Shown here: one piece after another, positions 51,945 to 62,632 of the stretch | Layout of the letters: each line of letters opens with the position of its first letter | Numbering within the stretch: the stretch's first letter is position 1 | Source of the DNA: Rhizorhabdus histidinilytica | GTDB taxonomy: Bacteria; Pseudomonadota; Alphaproteobacteria; Sphingomonadales; Sphingomonadaceae | Direction of reading: 5' to 3' | DNA: 64,000 nt | Assembly: GCF_900167915.1 (NCBI RefSeq) | Contig: NZ_FUYM01000004.1 | Span: 310,001-374,000 of the forward strand | Program-made: the position numbers and the translations under genes | The notes under the pieces: model-generated | Databases searched by the model: none | Told to the model about the DNA's origin: nothing | The model's input: the letters and a program-made list of their open reading frames with translations, nothing else

Positions 51945-53999
51945 ATGACGTCGTCGCGCAGCATCGCCCGCCATCTGCCCTGGATCGCGGTGGCTGGCCT
52001 AGGGGCGCTCGCCGCCGGCGGGATGGCGATCCAGCGCGGCGAGCAGGTCAACGCGCTCTGGCTCGTCGTCGCGGCGCTGTCGGTCTACCTGATCGCCTAT
52101 CGCTACTACAGCCTCTATCTGGCGCACAGCGTCGTAGGGCTCGATCCGGCGCGGGCGACGCCAGCCGTCCGCCATGCCGATGGGCTCGACTTCGTGCCGA
52201 CCGACCGGACCGTTCTGTTCGGCCACCACTTCGCCGCCATCGCCGGGGCGGGCCCGCTCGTCGGCCCGGTCCTCGCCGCACAGATGGGCTATCTTCCCGG
52301 AATGCTGTGGCTGCTGGCTGGCGTCGTGCTCGCGGGCGCTGTGCAGGATTTCCTCGTGCTGTTCATCTCGATGCGCCGCGACGGCCGCTCGTTCGGCGAG
52401 CTGATCCGGCTGGAGATGGGGCCGCTGGCCGGCACCATCGCGCTGATCGGCGCCTTCATGATCATGGTCATCATCCTCGCGGTGCTCGCGCTGATCGTCG
52501 TGCGCGCGCTCGCCGACAGCCCGTGGGGCATGTTCACCGTCGCGGCGACGGTGCCGCTCGCGATCCTGATGGGCGTCTATACCCGCTGGATCCGGCCGGG
52601 CCGCGTCGGCGAGGTGTCGGTGCTGGGGCTGATCGGGCTCATCCTCGCCATCGTCTACGGCCAGACCATCGCGGAGAATCCCGCGACAGCCGCCCTGTTC
52701 ACCTTCTCGGCGGTGCAGCTCTGCTGGATCCTGATCGGCTATGGCGCGGTCGCCGCGATGCTGCCGGTCTGGCTGCTGCTCGCCCCGCGCGACTATTTGT
52801 CGACCTTCCTCAAGATCGGCGCGATCGTCGCCCTCGCCATCGGCATCGCGATCATGCAGCCCGAGCTGCGCATGCCCGCCCTCACCCGCTTCGTCAACGG
52901 ATCGGGCCCGGTCTGGTCGGGCGCGCTCTTTCCCTTCCTGTTCATCACCATCGCCTGCGGCGCCGTCTCCGGCTTCCACGCGCTGATCGCCAGCGGCACC
53001 ACGCCGAAGCTGATCGCGTCTGAGACCGATGCGCGCTTCATCGGCTATGGCGCGATGCTGGCGGAGAGCTTCGTCGCGATCATGGCGCTGGTCGCCGCCT
53101 CGATCCTCGATCCGGGCGTCTATTTCACGATGAACGCGCCCACCGCGCTGCTCGGCACGACACCCGACAGCGCCGCGGCGGCGGTGACGGCGATGGGCTT
53201 CCCGATTGACGCCGCGACCATCGCGCAGACCGCGCGCGACGTCGGCGAGCACAGCATCATCTCCCGCGCGGGCGGCGCGCCGACCCTTGCCGTGGCGATG
53301 GCGCAGATCTTCAGCCATGTCGTCGGCGGCAAGGCGATGATGGCCTTCTGGTACCATTTCGCGATCCTGTTCGAGGCGCTGTTCATCCTGACCGCGGTCG
53401 ACGCCGGCACCCGCGCCGGCCGCTTCATGCTGCAGGACCTGCTCGGCCTGATCTCGCCGCGCCTCAAGGATACTCAGTCGCTCGCGGCCAATGCGCTCGC
53501 GACGGTCCTCTGCGTCGCGGCCTGGGGCTTCTTCCTCTACCAGGGGGTGACCGATCCGCTCGGCGGGGTGAACACGCTGTGGCCGCTGTTCGGCATCTCG
53601 AACCAGATGCTCGCCGCCGTCGCGCTGATGCTCGGCACCGTCGTGCTGTTCCGGATGAAACGCCAGAGGATGGCCTGGGTGGCGATGGCCCCCGCCGCCT
53701 GGCTGGTGCTCTGCACCGGCACCGCCGGGCTGCTCAAGCTCTTCTCGGCCGATCCGCGCGTCGGCTTCCTCGCCCATGCCGCGAAGTTCCGCGCCGCCGC
53801 CGCCGATGGCGAGCTACTCGCCCCCGCCAAGTCGATGGCTGACATGCAGCGGATCATCTTCAACGACATGGTCGACGCGGCTTTGTGCCTGCTGTTCCTG
53901 CTGGTGGTGGTCAGCATCCTGCTGCTTGCGATCCGCGCCTGCCTCGACGCGCTGCGCCGCGACGCGCCGAGCGCGCATGAGACGGCGGTGGCGGCATGA
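51945..53999 (+). CDS. cstA: CstA-family pyruvate/peptide transporter
   Basis: About 684 aa from ATG 51945 (MTSSRSIARHLP), chosen for GGAGGGG nine bases upstream. It has around 16 to 18 hydrophobic segments. GHHFAAIAGAGPLVGPVLAAQMGYLPGMLW and FHALIASGTTPKLI are CstA hallmarks. CstA and its paralogue BtsT are peptide/pyruvate carriers induced on carbon shortage. It overlaps the small ybdD-like gene by four bases, the usual pairing. Confidence 0.93.
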   Translation: MTSSRSIARHLPWIAVAGLGALAAGGMAIQRGEQVNALWLVVAALSVYLIAYRYYSLYLAHSVVGLDPARATPAVRHADGLDFVPTDRTVLFGHHFAAIAGAGPLVGPVLAAQMGYLPGMLWLLAGVVLAGAVQDFLVLFISMRRDGRSFGELIRLEMGPLAGTIALIGAFMIMVIILAVLALIVVRALADSPWGMFTVAATVPLAILMGVYTRWIRPGRVGEVSVLGLIGLILAIVYGQTIAENPATAALFTFSAVQLCWILIGYGAVAAMLPVWLLLAPRDYLSTFLKIGAIVALAIGIAIMQPELRMPALTRFVNGSGPVWSGALFPFLFITIACGAVSGFHALIASGTTPKLIASETDARFIGYGAMLAESFVAIMALVAASILDPGVYFTMNAPTALLGTTPDSAAAAVTAMGFPIDAATIAQTARDVGEHSIISRAGGAPTLAVAMAQIFSHVVGGKAMMAFWYHFAILFEALFILTAVDAGTRAGRFMLQDLLGLISPRLKDTQSLAANALATVLCVAAWGFFLYQGVTDPLGGVNTLWPLFGISNQMLAAVALMLGTVVLFRMKRQRMAWVAMAPAAWLVLCTGTAGLLKLFSADPRVGFLAHAAKFRAAAADGELLAPAKSMADMQRIIFNDMVDAALCLLFLLVVVSILLLAIRACLDALRRDAPSAHETAVAA

Positions 54000-54190
54000 C
54001 GAACTGGCTCCGTCCCTTCCGCGCCGCGCGCAGGATGATGCAGGCGATGGTCGGCCTGCCGAGCTACGATGCCTATCTGGCGCACATGGCCAGCGAGCAT
54101 CCTGACCGCGAGCCGATGGACTATCGCAGCTTCTTCCGCGACCGGCAGCAGGCGCGCTACGGCGGAAAGGACGGTGGCCGCTGCTGCTGA
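53996..54190 (+). CDS. YbdD/YjiX-family small protein
   Basis: A 64-aa protein with MMVGLPSYDAYLAHM-type core (here MQAMVGLPSYDAYLAHM), MDYRSFFRDRQQARYGG and a C-terminal GGRCC. This is the DUF466 partner almost always encoded after cstA/btsT and thought to be needed for transport. Its ATG lies in the cstA stop (ATGA). Confidence 0.93.
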   Translation: MTNWLRPFRAARRMMQAMVGLPSYDAYLAHMASEHPDREPMDYRSFFRDRQQARYGGKDGGRCC

Positions 54191-54193
54191 GCG

Positions 54194-54976
54194 CTACCCG
54201 AACAATCCTGCCCGGCTGAGGTCCGTAGCGACGCGCCTGAGCGCGGGCAGCAGGCGTGAGCGCAGGTCGGCCATCGACACGCGGCTGGCCTGCGTCCCGA
54301 TGTTGAGCGCGGCGACGACCTTGCCGCCCTGATGGACCGGCACCGCGACCGAGCGCAGCCCGACCTCCAGTTCCTGGTCGACGATCGCATGGCCGCGCTC
54401 GGCCGTCTCGGCGAGGATCGCCAGCAGCGCGTCGGCGTCGGTCTCCGTCCTGTCGGTCAGCGCGACCAGCGGCGTGCTGCGCAGATACGCCTCCTGCTCG
54501 CGCCGCGATCGCGCCGCCAGCAGGATGCGGCCCATCGAGGTCGGATAGAGCGGAAGCCGGCTTCCCGCCCGCAGCGCGATCGACATGATCCGCGAGCTTT
54601 CCGCGCGCGCGATATAATAGACCTGCTCCTCCTCGCAGACGCCGAGCGAACAGGATTCGCCGATCTCGTCACGCAGCGCATCGAGCATCGGCTGTGCCCG
54701 CGACGCCAGCGGGCTCGACGACAGATAGGCATAGCCAAGCGCGAGCGCCTTGGGCTGGAGCGCATAGCGGTGCCCGATCCGCGCCGCATAGCCGAGGCAG
54801 ACCAGCGTGTGCAGGCAGCGCCGCACCGCCGGCCGGCTGAAGCCGGTCTCCTGCGCCGCCTGGGCGATGGTCAGCGGCTCGCGGCGTTCTGCGAAGCAGC
54901 GAATCACCGCCAGCCCACGCGCCAGCGAAGTCATGAATTCAGGATCCTTGTCCGCGCCCGCCTCTTCGTCCGCCAT
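54194..54976 (-). CDS. pcaR: IclR-family regulator of the beta-ketoadipate genes (PcaR type)
   Basis: A 260-aa regulator: N-terminal winged HTH (MTSLARGLAVIRCFAE, TIAQAAQETGFSRPAVRRCLHTL) and an IclR effector domain (about 85-255; SCSLGVCEEEQVYYIARAES). The PcaR/PcaU/PobR branch is suggested by LAVIRCF, RPAVRRCL and its position. It is divergent from pcaI with palindromic sites between. Expected ligand: beta-ketoadipate or protocatechuate. Confidence 0.87.
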   Translation of the reverse strand: MADEEAGADKDPEFMTSLARGLAVIRCFAERREPLTIAQAAQETGFSRPAVRRCLHTLVCLGYAARIGHRYALQPKALALGYAYLSSSPLASRAQPMLDALRDEIGESCSLGVCEEEQVYYIARAESSRIMSIALRAGSRLPLYPTSMGRILLAARSRREQEAYLRSTPLVALTDRTETDADALLAILAETAERGHAIVDQELEVGLRSVAVPVHQGGKVVAALNIGTQASRVSMADLRSRLLPALRRVATDLSRAGLFG

Positions 54977-54993
54977 TGCCCACCCCTCAGAAT

Positions 54994-55027
54994 AACCGAT
55001 TATCGGACTATAATCCTTTTATCGGTT
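54994..55027. promoter_or_regulatory. pcaI promoter and IclR-type operators
   Basis: AACCGAT (54994) and ATCGGTT (55021) are inverted, and CCGATTATCGG (54996-55006) is itself palindromic. A perfect TATAAT (55009-55014) fits the pcaI -10 box, but no good -35 is present, consistent with activator dependence. The region separates pcaR from pcaI. Confidence 0.65.
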
Positions 55028-55086
55028 GACTCAAGCGTCTGGGTGGGTCGAAACGAGGGAGACCGGAGATTGGCGGGAAGAGTGCG

Positions 55087-55764
55087 ATGATCGACAAGGG
55101 ATTTGCCAGTATCGACCAGGCGGTTGCGGACATCTTCGACGGGGCGTCGGTGATGGTCGGCGGCTTCGGCACCGCCGGCATGCCCGACGAACTGATCGAC
55201 GCGCTGATCGCCCGCAACGTCGGCGAGCTCACGATCATCAGCAACAATGCCGGCAACGGCGAAACCGGCCTCGCGGCGCTGATCAAGGCCGGACGGGTGC
55301 GCAAGGTGATCTGCTCCTTCCCCCGTCAGGCGGACTCGCACCATTTCGACGCACGCTACCGCGCCGGCGAGATCGAGCTGGAGCTGGTGCCACAGGGCAA
55401 CCTCGCCGCCCGTATCCAGGCGGCTGGCGCCGGCCTCGGCGCGATCTTCACCCCGACCGGCTTCGGCACCCTGCTCGCGGAGGGCAAGGAGACGCGGCGG
55501 ATCGACGGCAAGGACTATGTGCTCGAATATCCGATCCATGCCGATTTCGCGCTGATCAAGGCGCAGCGGGCGGATCGCTGGGGCAATCTGGTGTACCGCA
55601 AGACCGCCCGCAACTTCGGCCCGATCATGGCGATGGCGGCGAAGACCGCGATCGCGCAGGTGGCCGAGATCGTGCCGCTCGGTTCGCTCGATCCCGAAGC
55701 GATCGTGACCCCCGGCATCTTCGTGCAGCGCGTCGTCCAGGTCGCGCCCGGCGCCGCCCATTGA
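55087..55764 (+). CDS. pcaI: 3-oxoadipate CoA-transferase subunit A
   Basis: A 225-aa CoA-transferase subunit. VMVGGFGTAGMPDELIDAL and ISNNAGNGETGLAAL are the glycine-rich signatures of the A subunit. Succinyl-CoA:3-oxoacid transferases are close relatives, but the following thiolase and the PcaR-type regulator favour the beta-ketoadipate reaction (succinyl-CoA + 3-oxoadipate to 3-oxoadipyl-CoA). First gene of pcaIJF. Confidence 0.92.
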   Translation: MIDKGFASIDQAVADIFDGASVMVGGFGTAGMPDELIDALIARNVGELTIISNNAGNGETGLAALIKAGRVRKVICSFPRQADSHHFDARYRAGEIELELVPQGNLAARIQAAGAGLGAIFTPTGFGTLLAEGKETRRIDGKDYVLEYPIHADFALIKAQRADRWGNLVYRKTARNFGPIMAMAAKTAIAQVAEIVPLGSLDPEAIVTPGIFVQRVVQVAPGAAH

Positions 55765-55777
55765 TCGGAGAGCAAGC

Positions 55778-56428
55778 ATGAACCGCCTCAACCGCGAACA
55801 ACTCGCCGCCCGCGTCGCCCGCGACATTCCCGAGGGCGCTTATGTCAACCTGGGCATCGGCCTGCCGACGATGGTGGCCAACTTCCTGCCGGTCGACCGC
55901 GAGATCTTCCTCCAATCCGAGAACGGCCTGCTCGGCATGGGCCCCGCGCCCGAGCCCGGCCAGGAGGACCCCGAGCTGATCAACGCGGGCAAGCAGCCGG
56001 TGACGCTGCTGGCAGGCGGCGCCTTCTTCCACCATGCCGACAGCTTCGCGATGATGCGCGGCGGGCATATCGACATCTGCGTGCTCGGCGCCTTCCAGGT
56101 CTCGACCCGCGGCGACCTCGCCAATTGGCACACCGGCGAGCCGGGGGCGATCCCGGCGGTCGGGGGCGCGATGGACCTCGCGATCGGCGCCAAGCAGACC
56201 TTCGTGATGATGGAGCTGCTGACCAAGCAGGGCGCGAGCAAGCTGGTCGAACGCTGCACCTATCCGCTCACCGGCCTCGCCTGCGTGTCGCGCGTCTACA
56301 CCGATCTCGCGGTGTTCGACCTCGGCCCCGACGGCGCGACCGTGGTCGAGATGGTCGACGGCCTGACGATCGAGAAGCTGCGCGAGCTGACCGGCCTGCC
56401 GCTGGCGCTCGCTGCCCCGCGCGGCTGA
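55778..56428 (+). CDS. pcaJ: 3-oxoadipate CoA-transferase subunit B
   Basis: A 216-aa subunit with the catalytic Glu in the family motif LQSENGLLGMGP. GAYVNLGIGLPTMVANF and GGHIDICVLGAFQV are typical. It follows pcaI by 13 bp and forms the heterodimeric transferase with it. Confidence 0.93.
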   Translation: MNRLNREQLAARVARDIPEGAYVNLGIGLPTMVANFLPVDREIFLQSENGLLGMGPAPEPGQEDPELINAGKQPVTLLAGGAFFHHADSFAMMRGGHIDICVLGAFQVSTRGDLANWHTGEPGAIPAVGGAMDLAIGAKQTFVMMELLTKQGASKLVERCTYPLTGLACVSRVYTDLAVFDLGPDGATVVEMVDGLTIEKLRELTGLPLALAAPRG

Positions 56429-56451
56429 ACCGGAAACAAGATTTGCCCTTT

Positions 56452-56572
56452 ATCCGCTCATCCTGAGTAGGGACTGAGCCTGGCGAAGGCCCGTATCGAA
56501 GGAGTGAGGCCTCGAACGCCCCTTCGAGACAGCATTTCGGCTTCGCTCAATGCTTTCTCAGGGTGAGCGGAT
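56452..56572. repeat. 121-bp palindromic intergenic element
   Basis: Outer arms of 16 bases (ATCCGCTCATCCTGAG and its near-perfect complement, one mismatch) enclose an inner TCGAAGG/CCTTCGA pair. The CTCATCCTGAG, CTTCGAGA and TCAGGGTGAGC modules resemble dispersed palindromic repeats of sphingomonad genomes. It lies between pcaJ and pcaF within the operon. Confidence 0.7.
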
Positions 56573-56609
56573 CAACGACGAGCTCCATGCTCTCAAAGGA
56601 GTATCCCCG

Positions 56610-57818
<1,209 letters not shown>

Positions 57819-57830
57819 CGGCGCCGTCGG

Positions 57831-58583
57831 TCAGCTCATGAAGCCGCCGTCCGCGGTTATGGTCGCGCCGTTGATGTAGGACGCCGCGTCGCTCGCCAGG
57901 AAGGCGACGACCTCGGCGATCTCGCCCGGCCGGCCCAGGCGCTTGACGATCGTCCGCTCGATCATGTGCTCCATGATCTGGTCCTTGTGCGGATGCCCTT
58001 TCAGATAGTTGTGGGGCATGTCGGTATCGAGCGGACCGGGGGCGATGGCGTTGACCCGGATGCCCGGCCCCAGCTCCATCGCCGCGATCTGGGTCAGCAT
58101 CAGCAGCCCCGCCTTGGCGATCGAATAAGCGGCGGTATTGGCGGTCGGTTTCAGCCCGGCCGAGGAGGAGATGTTGATGATCGCCCCCTTCCCCGCCATC
58201 AGCGGCGCGAAGGTCCGGATCATCAGGAAGGCGGATTTGCAGTTCACCTTCTGGACGCGATCCCATTCATTGGCGTCGGCGCCGACGATCGGGGAGAAGC
58301 TCAGCATCCCGGCATTGTTGACCAATATGTCCGCCCGGCCATAGGCCGAGCGGACATATTGGCCGAGGGTCGCGACCTGCACCGCGCTGGTGACGTCGGC
58401 GACACGGCAGCGCAGGTCGAGCCCGCGATCGCGGAAGCCCTGCGCGATCCGGCCGCCCGCATCCCTGCGGCGGTCGACCGCGACGACCCTGGCGCCGCCC
58501 GCCGCGAAGCGCTCGCACGCCTCCAGCCCGATGCCGCCCAGCCCGCCGGTGATGACGACGACCTTGTCCTCGAACCGCGTCAT
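57831..58583 (-). CDS. Short-chain dehydrogenase/reductase
   Basis: A 250-aa classical SDR: TGGLGGIGLEACE cofactor motif, LVNNAGM, catalytic Ser in NISSSAG, YSIAK with Tyr and Lys, and a C-terminal NGATITADGGFMS. It starts in the stop of the flavin monooxygenase gene (ATGA) and ends the TBDR-GlcG-monooxygenase-SDR operon. It may handle a carbonyl or alcohol formed by the monooxygenase. Confidence 0.9.
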   Translation of the reverse strand: MTRFEDKVVVITGGLGGIGLEACERFAAGGARVVAVDRRRDAGGRIAQGFRDRGLDLRCRVADVTSAVQVATLGQYVRSAYGRADILVNNAGMLSFSPIVGADANEWDRVQKVNCKSAFLMIRTFAPLMAGKGAIINISSSAGLKPTANTAAYSIAKAGLLMLTQIAAMELGPGIRVNAIAPGPLDTDMPHNYLKGHPHKDQIMEHMIERTIVKRLGRPGEIAEVVAFLASDAASYINGATITADGGFMS

Positions 58584-59737
58584 GCCGCCGGCCCCGCCGC
58601 GTCCATGAAGGGTCGGCGCAGCCCGGCCTTCTCCATCAGCGGCAGGATATTGGCAATGAAGTCGGGCAGGCCGCGTTCATAATCCATCCAGGTCAGGCAC
58701 AGGCCGTCGACGCCGGCCTCCGACAGCGCGGCGATCTTCCCGGCGATGTCCTGATAGGAGCCGACCAGCGGAAATCCGCCGATATGCGCGGCGACATGGC
58801 GCAGCATCGCCGCGCGCTGATCGTCGGGCATGGCGGTGCCGCCCATCATCAGCCGGGTGAAATTCTCGACCGCGCCGATGTCCATCTCGGGGCCGCTATA
58901 CTGCGCGACATAGGCGCGCGCGGCCTCGGCCGTCGGCGCACCCGCGACGCTGGTCGCGACCCATATCTGCATGTCGCGACCCCGCGCGTCGGCCATGGCG
59001 CGCAGCGCCCGCACCTGCTCGACCGCGCTCTCGGGCTTGTCGGGATTGGGGGAGATGAAGGCGATGTCGGCCCAGCGCGCGGCGAAGGCGTGCCCGGTCG
59101 TCGAGAAGGCCGCGTTCATCACCGGCGGGCGCGGGCTCTGCACGTTCTTCGGTTGCTGCAGGCCGCCCTCGATCGAGAGATATTTGCCGCGCAGGTCGAA
59201 CGGCTCCTCCGCCGTCCACAACCGGTAGAGCGCTTCCATCCATTCGGCGCCCTGCGCGTAGCGATCGTCATGGCCGAGCGCGCCGACGCCGAACATCCGC
59301 ATCTCGATCTCCATCCAGCCGGCGACGACGTTGAGCACCGCGCGGCCATGGGAGATGTGATCGATCGTCGAGAGCTGCTTGGCGGCGGCGACCGCCGGCA
59401 TCGTCATCATGTTCACCGTCGCGACCAGCGCGATACGGCGCGTCGCGGCGGCAAGGCCGGCCGCCCAGGTGAAGGTCTCGAAGCTCTCGCCCCAGGGGTT
59501 GGTCTCGCCCCCGAAGCCGCGCCAGCGGGCGAAGGGCACCACCGCCTCGAAGCCGGCATCCTCGGCCATGCGCGCCAGCCGCACATTCTGGTCCCAGCTG
59601 ATCCGGTGCCGGTCCGGCGAGGTGGTGAGCGCCCCGGCGCTCGCGACGTTCAGCCCGAACACGCCGAGCTTCATGGCGTTGGCATTGAACAGCGGCCCGG
59701 TCGCTGCGCAGTCCAGGCGGGGTTTCGGCTCGGTCAT
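58580..59737 (-). CDS. LLM-class flavin monooxygenase, RutA-like
   Basis: A 385-aa bacterial-luciferase-like TIM-barrel FMNH2-dependent monooxygenase. RGFGGETNPWGESFETFTW, IDHISHGRAVLNVVAGW and LVGSYQDIAGKIAAL resemble RutA-type pyrimidine monooxygenases more than plain alkanesulfonate monooxygenases, by remembered sequence. RutA opens a cyclic amide oxidatively, so an amide or related C-N/C-S substrate is possible. MKLGVFGLN, 21 codons in, is an alternative start. No flavin reductase is nearby. Confidence 0.87.
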   Translation of the reverse strand: MTEPKPRLDCAATGPLFNANAMKLGVFGLNVASAGALTTSPDRHRISWDQNVRLARMAEDAGFEAVVPFARWRGFGGETNPWGESFETFTWAAGLAAATRRIALVATVNMMTMPAVAAAKQLSTIDHISHGRAVLNVVAGWMEIEMRMFGVGALGHDDRYAQGAEWMEALYRLWTAEEPFDLRGKYLSIEGGLQQPKNVQSPRPPVMNAAFSTTGHAFAARWADIAFISPNPDKPESAVEQVRALRAMADARGRDMQIWVATSVAGAPTAEAARAYVAQYSGPEMDIGAVENFTRLMMGGTAMPDDQRAAMLRHVAAHIGGFPLVGSYQDIAGKIAALSEAGVDGLCLTWMDYERGLPDFIANILPLMEKAGLRRPFMDAAGPAA

Positions 59738-59745
59738 CGCGCCGC

Positions 59746-60150
59746 TCAGTCGTGCGCGAGCCGGCCGACGACCGTTTCGGCGATCGCATGGTCCTGCGAA
59801 TAATGGCCGCCGGCGATGCCGACGGCGCCGGCCGGCTGCCCCTCGATCATGATCGGCACGCCGCCGGGCAGGATCGACAGCGATCCATCGCCGATCACCG
59901 AGGCGTAGAGCGCCGCATCGCCCTTGACCATTTCCAGCACGCCGAGCGTCGGCGCACCGAAATTGGCCGATGCCACCGCCTTGCGCTCGGCGACGTCGAG
60001 GTTGATGTAGCCGACGCCGTCGGCGCGCGCCGACGCGACGATCCGGCCGCCGCGATCGACGACGACGACGGCGACGCCGACGCCCTGGCTGCCCCCCGTC
60101 TCGACGGCATCGGTGACGATCTTCTGGGCGGTTGCGAAACTCAGCGACAT
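59746..60150 (-). CDS. GlcG/HbpS-like (DUF336) protein
   Basis: A 134-aa protein from ATG 60150 (MSLSFATAQKIV), with GGGAG six bases upstream; ATG 60213 is an alternative that adds a basic extension. VAVVVVDRGGRIVASARADG, NFGAPTLGVLE and LPGGVPIMIEGQPAGAVGIAGG are DUF336 hallmarks. The family includes haem-binding HbpS and many genes within catabolic operons whose roles are unclear. Second gene after the TBDR. Confidence 0.88.
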   Translation of the reverse strand: MSLSFATAQKIVTDAVETGGSQGVGVAVVVVDRGGRIVASARADGVGYINLDVAERKAVASANFGAPTLGVLEMVKGDAALYASVIGDGSLSILPGGVPIMIEGQPAGAVGIAGGHYSQDHAIAETVVGRLAHD

Positions 60151-60215
60151 CTTCTTCTCCCTGGGGGCGTTGATCTTGGGGGCGACGCCGGGCGTCTTGC
60201 GCGGGCGGGCCATGG

Positions 60216-62555
60216 TCAGTCGAACCGGTAGCGGACGGTGAGGCCGTAGGTGGCCGGCATGCCGGCGAAGCGGGTCGTGAAATCGGAATTGCGGGTGACG
60301 CCGTTCACGTAGAATTTGTTGGTGACGTTGCGGCCCCACAGCTCCAGCCGCCAGCGCTCGTCTGCCGCCTCGATCCCGGCGCGCAGGTCGACCAGGGCAT
60401 AGCCATCGATCCTGAGACCGTCCTCGAGCGCCGCGACCGCGGGGTCGCCGCTCAGCAGCGCGCCAGTCGTGCCGCTCCGCGCGCTGACCGTCCCGCCGAG
60501 GAAGGCGTAGAGCTCGGCAAAGGCTGGGAAGCGATATTGCGCGTCAAGGCTTCCCTGCCAGCGCGGCGTATAGGGGAAGCGCTGGCCCACGAAGTCCGAC
60601 GGCGTGCCATAGGGCCCGGTCGGGTTAATCGGATTGCGGTCGATCCGGGTGTCGACATAGGTTCCGCTCGCCGTCACCACGAAGCCGGTGACGGGCCGCA
60701 GCGTGGCGGTGATCTCGCCGCCCTGGACATGGTTCTTCGGGATCGAGACGAGGCTCGGCAGCGGCCCGAACACCGGATCGACCAGGAAACCGACGAGCTG
60801 CTTGTCGCGATAGCGGTAGTAGAAGGCGGCCGCCTCGATCTGGAGGCTGCGGCCGAAGCCCAGCTTGGCGCCGGCTTCGAAGGCGAGGACCGACTCCTGC
60901 GGCACCGGCCGGAGCTGGACGGCGGACGAGGCCGGCAGAGTCGGGAAGCTGCCCGACTTATAGCCCTTGGTGACATTGGCGTAGAGCAGCCCCTGCCCGC
61001 CCAACGTCCAGTTCAGGCTGGCGCGCCAGGACAGGTTGTCCTGATCGAGCCTGCCGGTCACGATCGGCACGGGCGCGCCGTTGGCGCCGAGCGTCCCGCA
61101 GCCGCCCGGCGGAATCGACTGCGGCGCGCCGGTAATGATGGTGCCGAGCAGGCCCAGCGCGGCCGCGATCTCGCCATTGCCGGTGTCGCGCACGCAGCCG
61201 GCGAAGTCGCGATCCTGATCGGTGTAGCGGACCGATCCCTGCAGGACGAGACGATCGGCGAGCGGCAGATCGACGCTGGCGAAGACCGCCTTCGAGGCGA
61301 TCCGCTGGTCATTGTCGACGAAGAAGGCGTTGAACGGCACCGGGCCGACCGCCGTGCCCGAGGTGATCAGCGGATCGAACACCAGCCGCTCGAACACCTT
61401 GTCGTGCTGGTAATTGCCGCCGACCATCCATTTGAGGCCTGACGGCCTGCCGCCGGTCAGGCGGATCTCCTGCGCGAAGGTCTTGATCCGGCCGGTGTCG
61501 TCGGATCGGCCCGAGGCGAAGGTGGTGCCGTCGAGGTCGAGCGGGATGCTCTGCCGATAATCGGCATAGGAGGTCAGCGAGGTCAGCGTCATGTCGCCGC
61601 CCAGATCGACCTCGATCCGGCCGGCGACGTGATAGAGGCGATCGTCGCGCGCGAAATCCGCGCCGGGATCCCAGGCGGCGGCGCGCGGCGAGCGCGGCGA
61701 CACCGGGAAGCTTTCCAGCGGAAAGGGGATCGGCCGCGCCATCGGCCCCGTCACCAGCGGCGTATAGGCGACCGTCTGCGGCTGCTGCGTATCCGAGGTG
61801 TCGTGCCAGGCCGTCGCCATCACCTGGGCGCGGACCGCCGAGCCTGGATGCCAGTCGACGATCGCGCGCCCGTTGACGAAGCGGCGGCGGCCGATCTCGT
61901 CGCCATTGGTGTAGCCGCGTTGCCAGTCGTCCTGGCGCTCGCCGCGCACCGCCACGCGCGCGGACAGGCTCTCGGTCAGCGGACCGCTGACGAAGGCTTC
62001 GCCGGTGATCTCGTTGAAGCGGCCGTAGGAGGCCTCGATCCCGGCCTTGAAGCTGTCGGTCGGCTTCGCCGCGATATAGTTGATCGCGCCACCGGTGGAG
62101 TTCTGGCCGAACAGCGTGCCCTGTGGCCCCTTCAGCACCTCGACCCGTTCGAGGTCGAGCATCGTGCCGCGCGTCATCGCCGAGAAGGGCAGCGGCTGCT
62201 GGTCGACATAGACTGAGACGCCCGGGCTGACGCCCAGCGTCGTGTCGTTGAAGCCGATGCCGCGCAGGAAGAAGACCGGCAGGCCGTAGACGGTGCGCTG
62301 GAAGGTGAAGCCCGGCACCAGCTTTTCGAGCTGCTCGCTGCTGGTGACGCCGAGCGCCTTGAGATGGTCGCCGGTCGCCGCATTGATCGACATCGGTACG
62401 TCGCGGAGACGCTCGGCGCGCTTCTGCGCGGTGACGATGATGTCGCCGCTATCGTCGGCGGCCTGCGGCTCGGCCGCCCGCGCCAGCGCGACGGTGCTCG
62501 ATGATGCGAGCGCGGCGACCGCCAGGGCCCGCGCGATGATGCTGAACTGCTTCAT
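60216..62555 (-). CDS. TonB-dependent receptor of the LLM-monooxygenase operon
   Basis: About 779 aa from ATG 62555 (MKQFSIIARALAV), with GAAGGAGGGG just upstream. Signal peptide to about residue 29, TonB-box-like DIIVTAQKRAERL, plug with GFNDTTLGVSPGVSVYVDQ and RVEVLKGPQGTLFGQNSTGG, and a barrel ending YGLTVRYRFD. It heads the operon with the GlcG-like protein, monooxygenase and SDR, and is divided from the upstream TetR gene by a perfect palindrome. Confidence 0.93.
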   Translation of the reverse strand: MKQFSIIARALAVAALASSSTVALARAAEPQAADDSGDIIVTAQKRAERLRDVPMSINAATGDHLKALGVTSSEQLEKLVPGFTFQRTVYGLPVFFLRGIGFNDTTLGVSPGVSVYVDQQPLPFSAMTRGTMLDLERVEVLKGPQGTLFGQNSTGGAINYIAAKPTDSFKAGIEASYGRFNEITGEAFVSGPLTESLSARVAVRGERQDDWQRGYTNGDEIGRRRFVNGRAIVDWHPGSAVRAQVMATAWHDTSDTQQPQTVAYTPLVTGPMARPIPFPLESFPVSPRSPRAAAWDPGADFARDDRLYHVAGRIEVDLGGDMTLTSLTSYADYRQSIPLDLDGTTFASGRSDDTGRIKTFAQEIRLTGGRPSGLKWMVGGNYQHDKVFERLVFDPLITSGTAVGPVPFNAFFVDNDQRIASKAVFASVDLPLADRLVLQGSVRYTDQDRDFAGCVRDTGNGEIAAALGLLGTIITGAPQSIPPGGCGTLGANGAPVPIVTGRLDQDNLSWRASLNWTLGGQGLLYANVTKGYKSGSFPTLPASSAVQLRPVPQESVLAFEAGAKLGFGRSLQIEAAAFYYRYRDKQLVGFLVDPVFGPLPSLVSIPKNHVQGGEITATLRPVTGFVVTASGTYVDTRIDRNPINPTGPYGTPSDFVGQRFPYTPRWQGSLDAQYRFPAFAELYAFLGGTVSARSGTTGALLSGDPAVAALEDGLRIDGYALVDLRAGIEAADERWRLELWGRNVTNKFYVNGVTRNSDFTTRFAGMPATYGLTVRYRFD

Positions 62556-62632
62556 GATCCCCTCCTTCACGTTCGGCTGGCCGCCGAATCTCGTCGGAGA
62601 GTTTTATGAATGATCTCTCATATAACTTCAAT

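Noticed and set aside
51999-53777. Minus-strand open frame opposite cstA
   Set aside because: Extreme Arg/Asp/His content and exact coextension with cstA show it to be a shadow.
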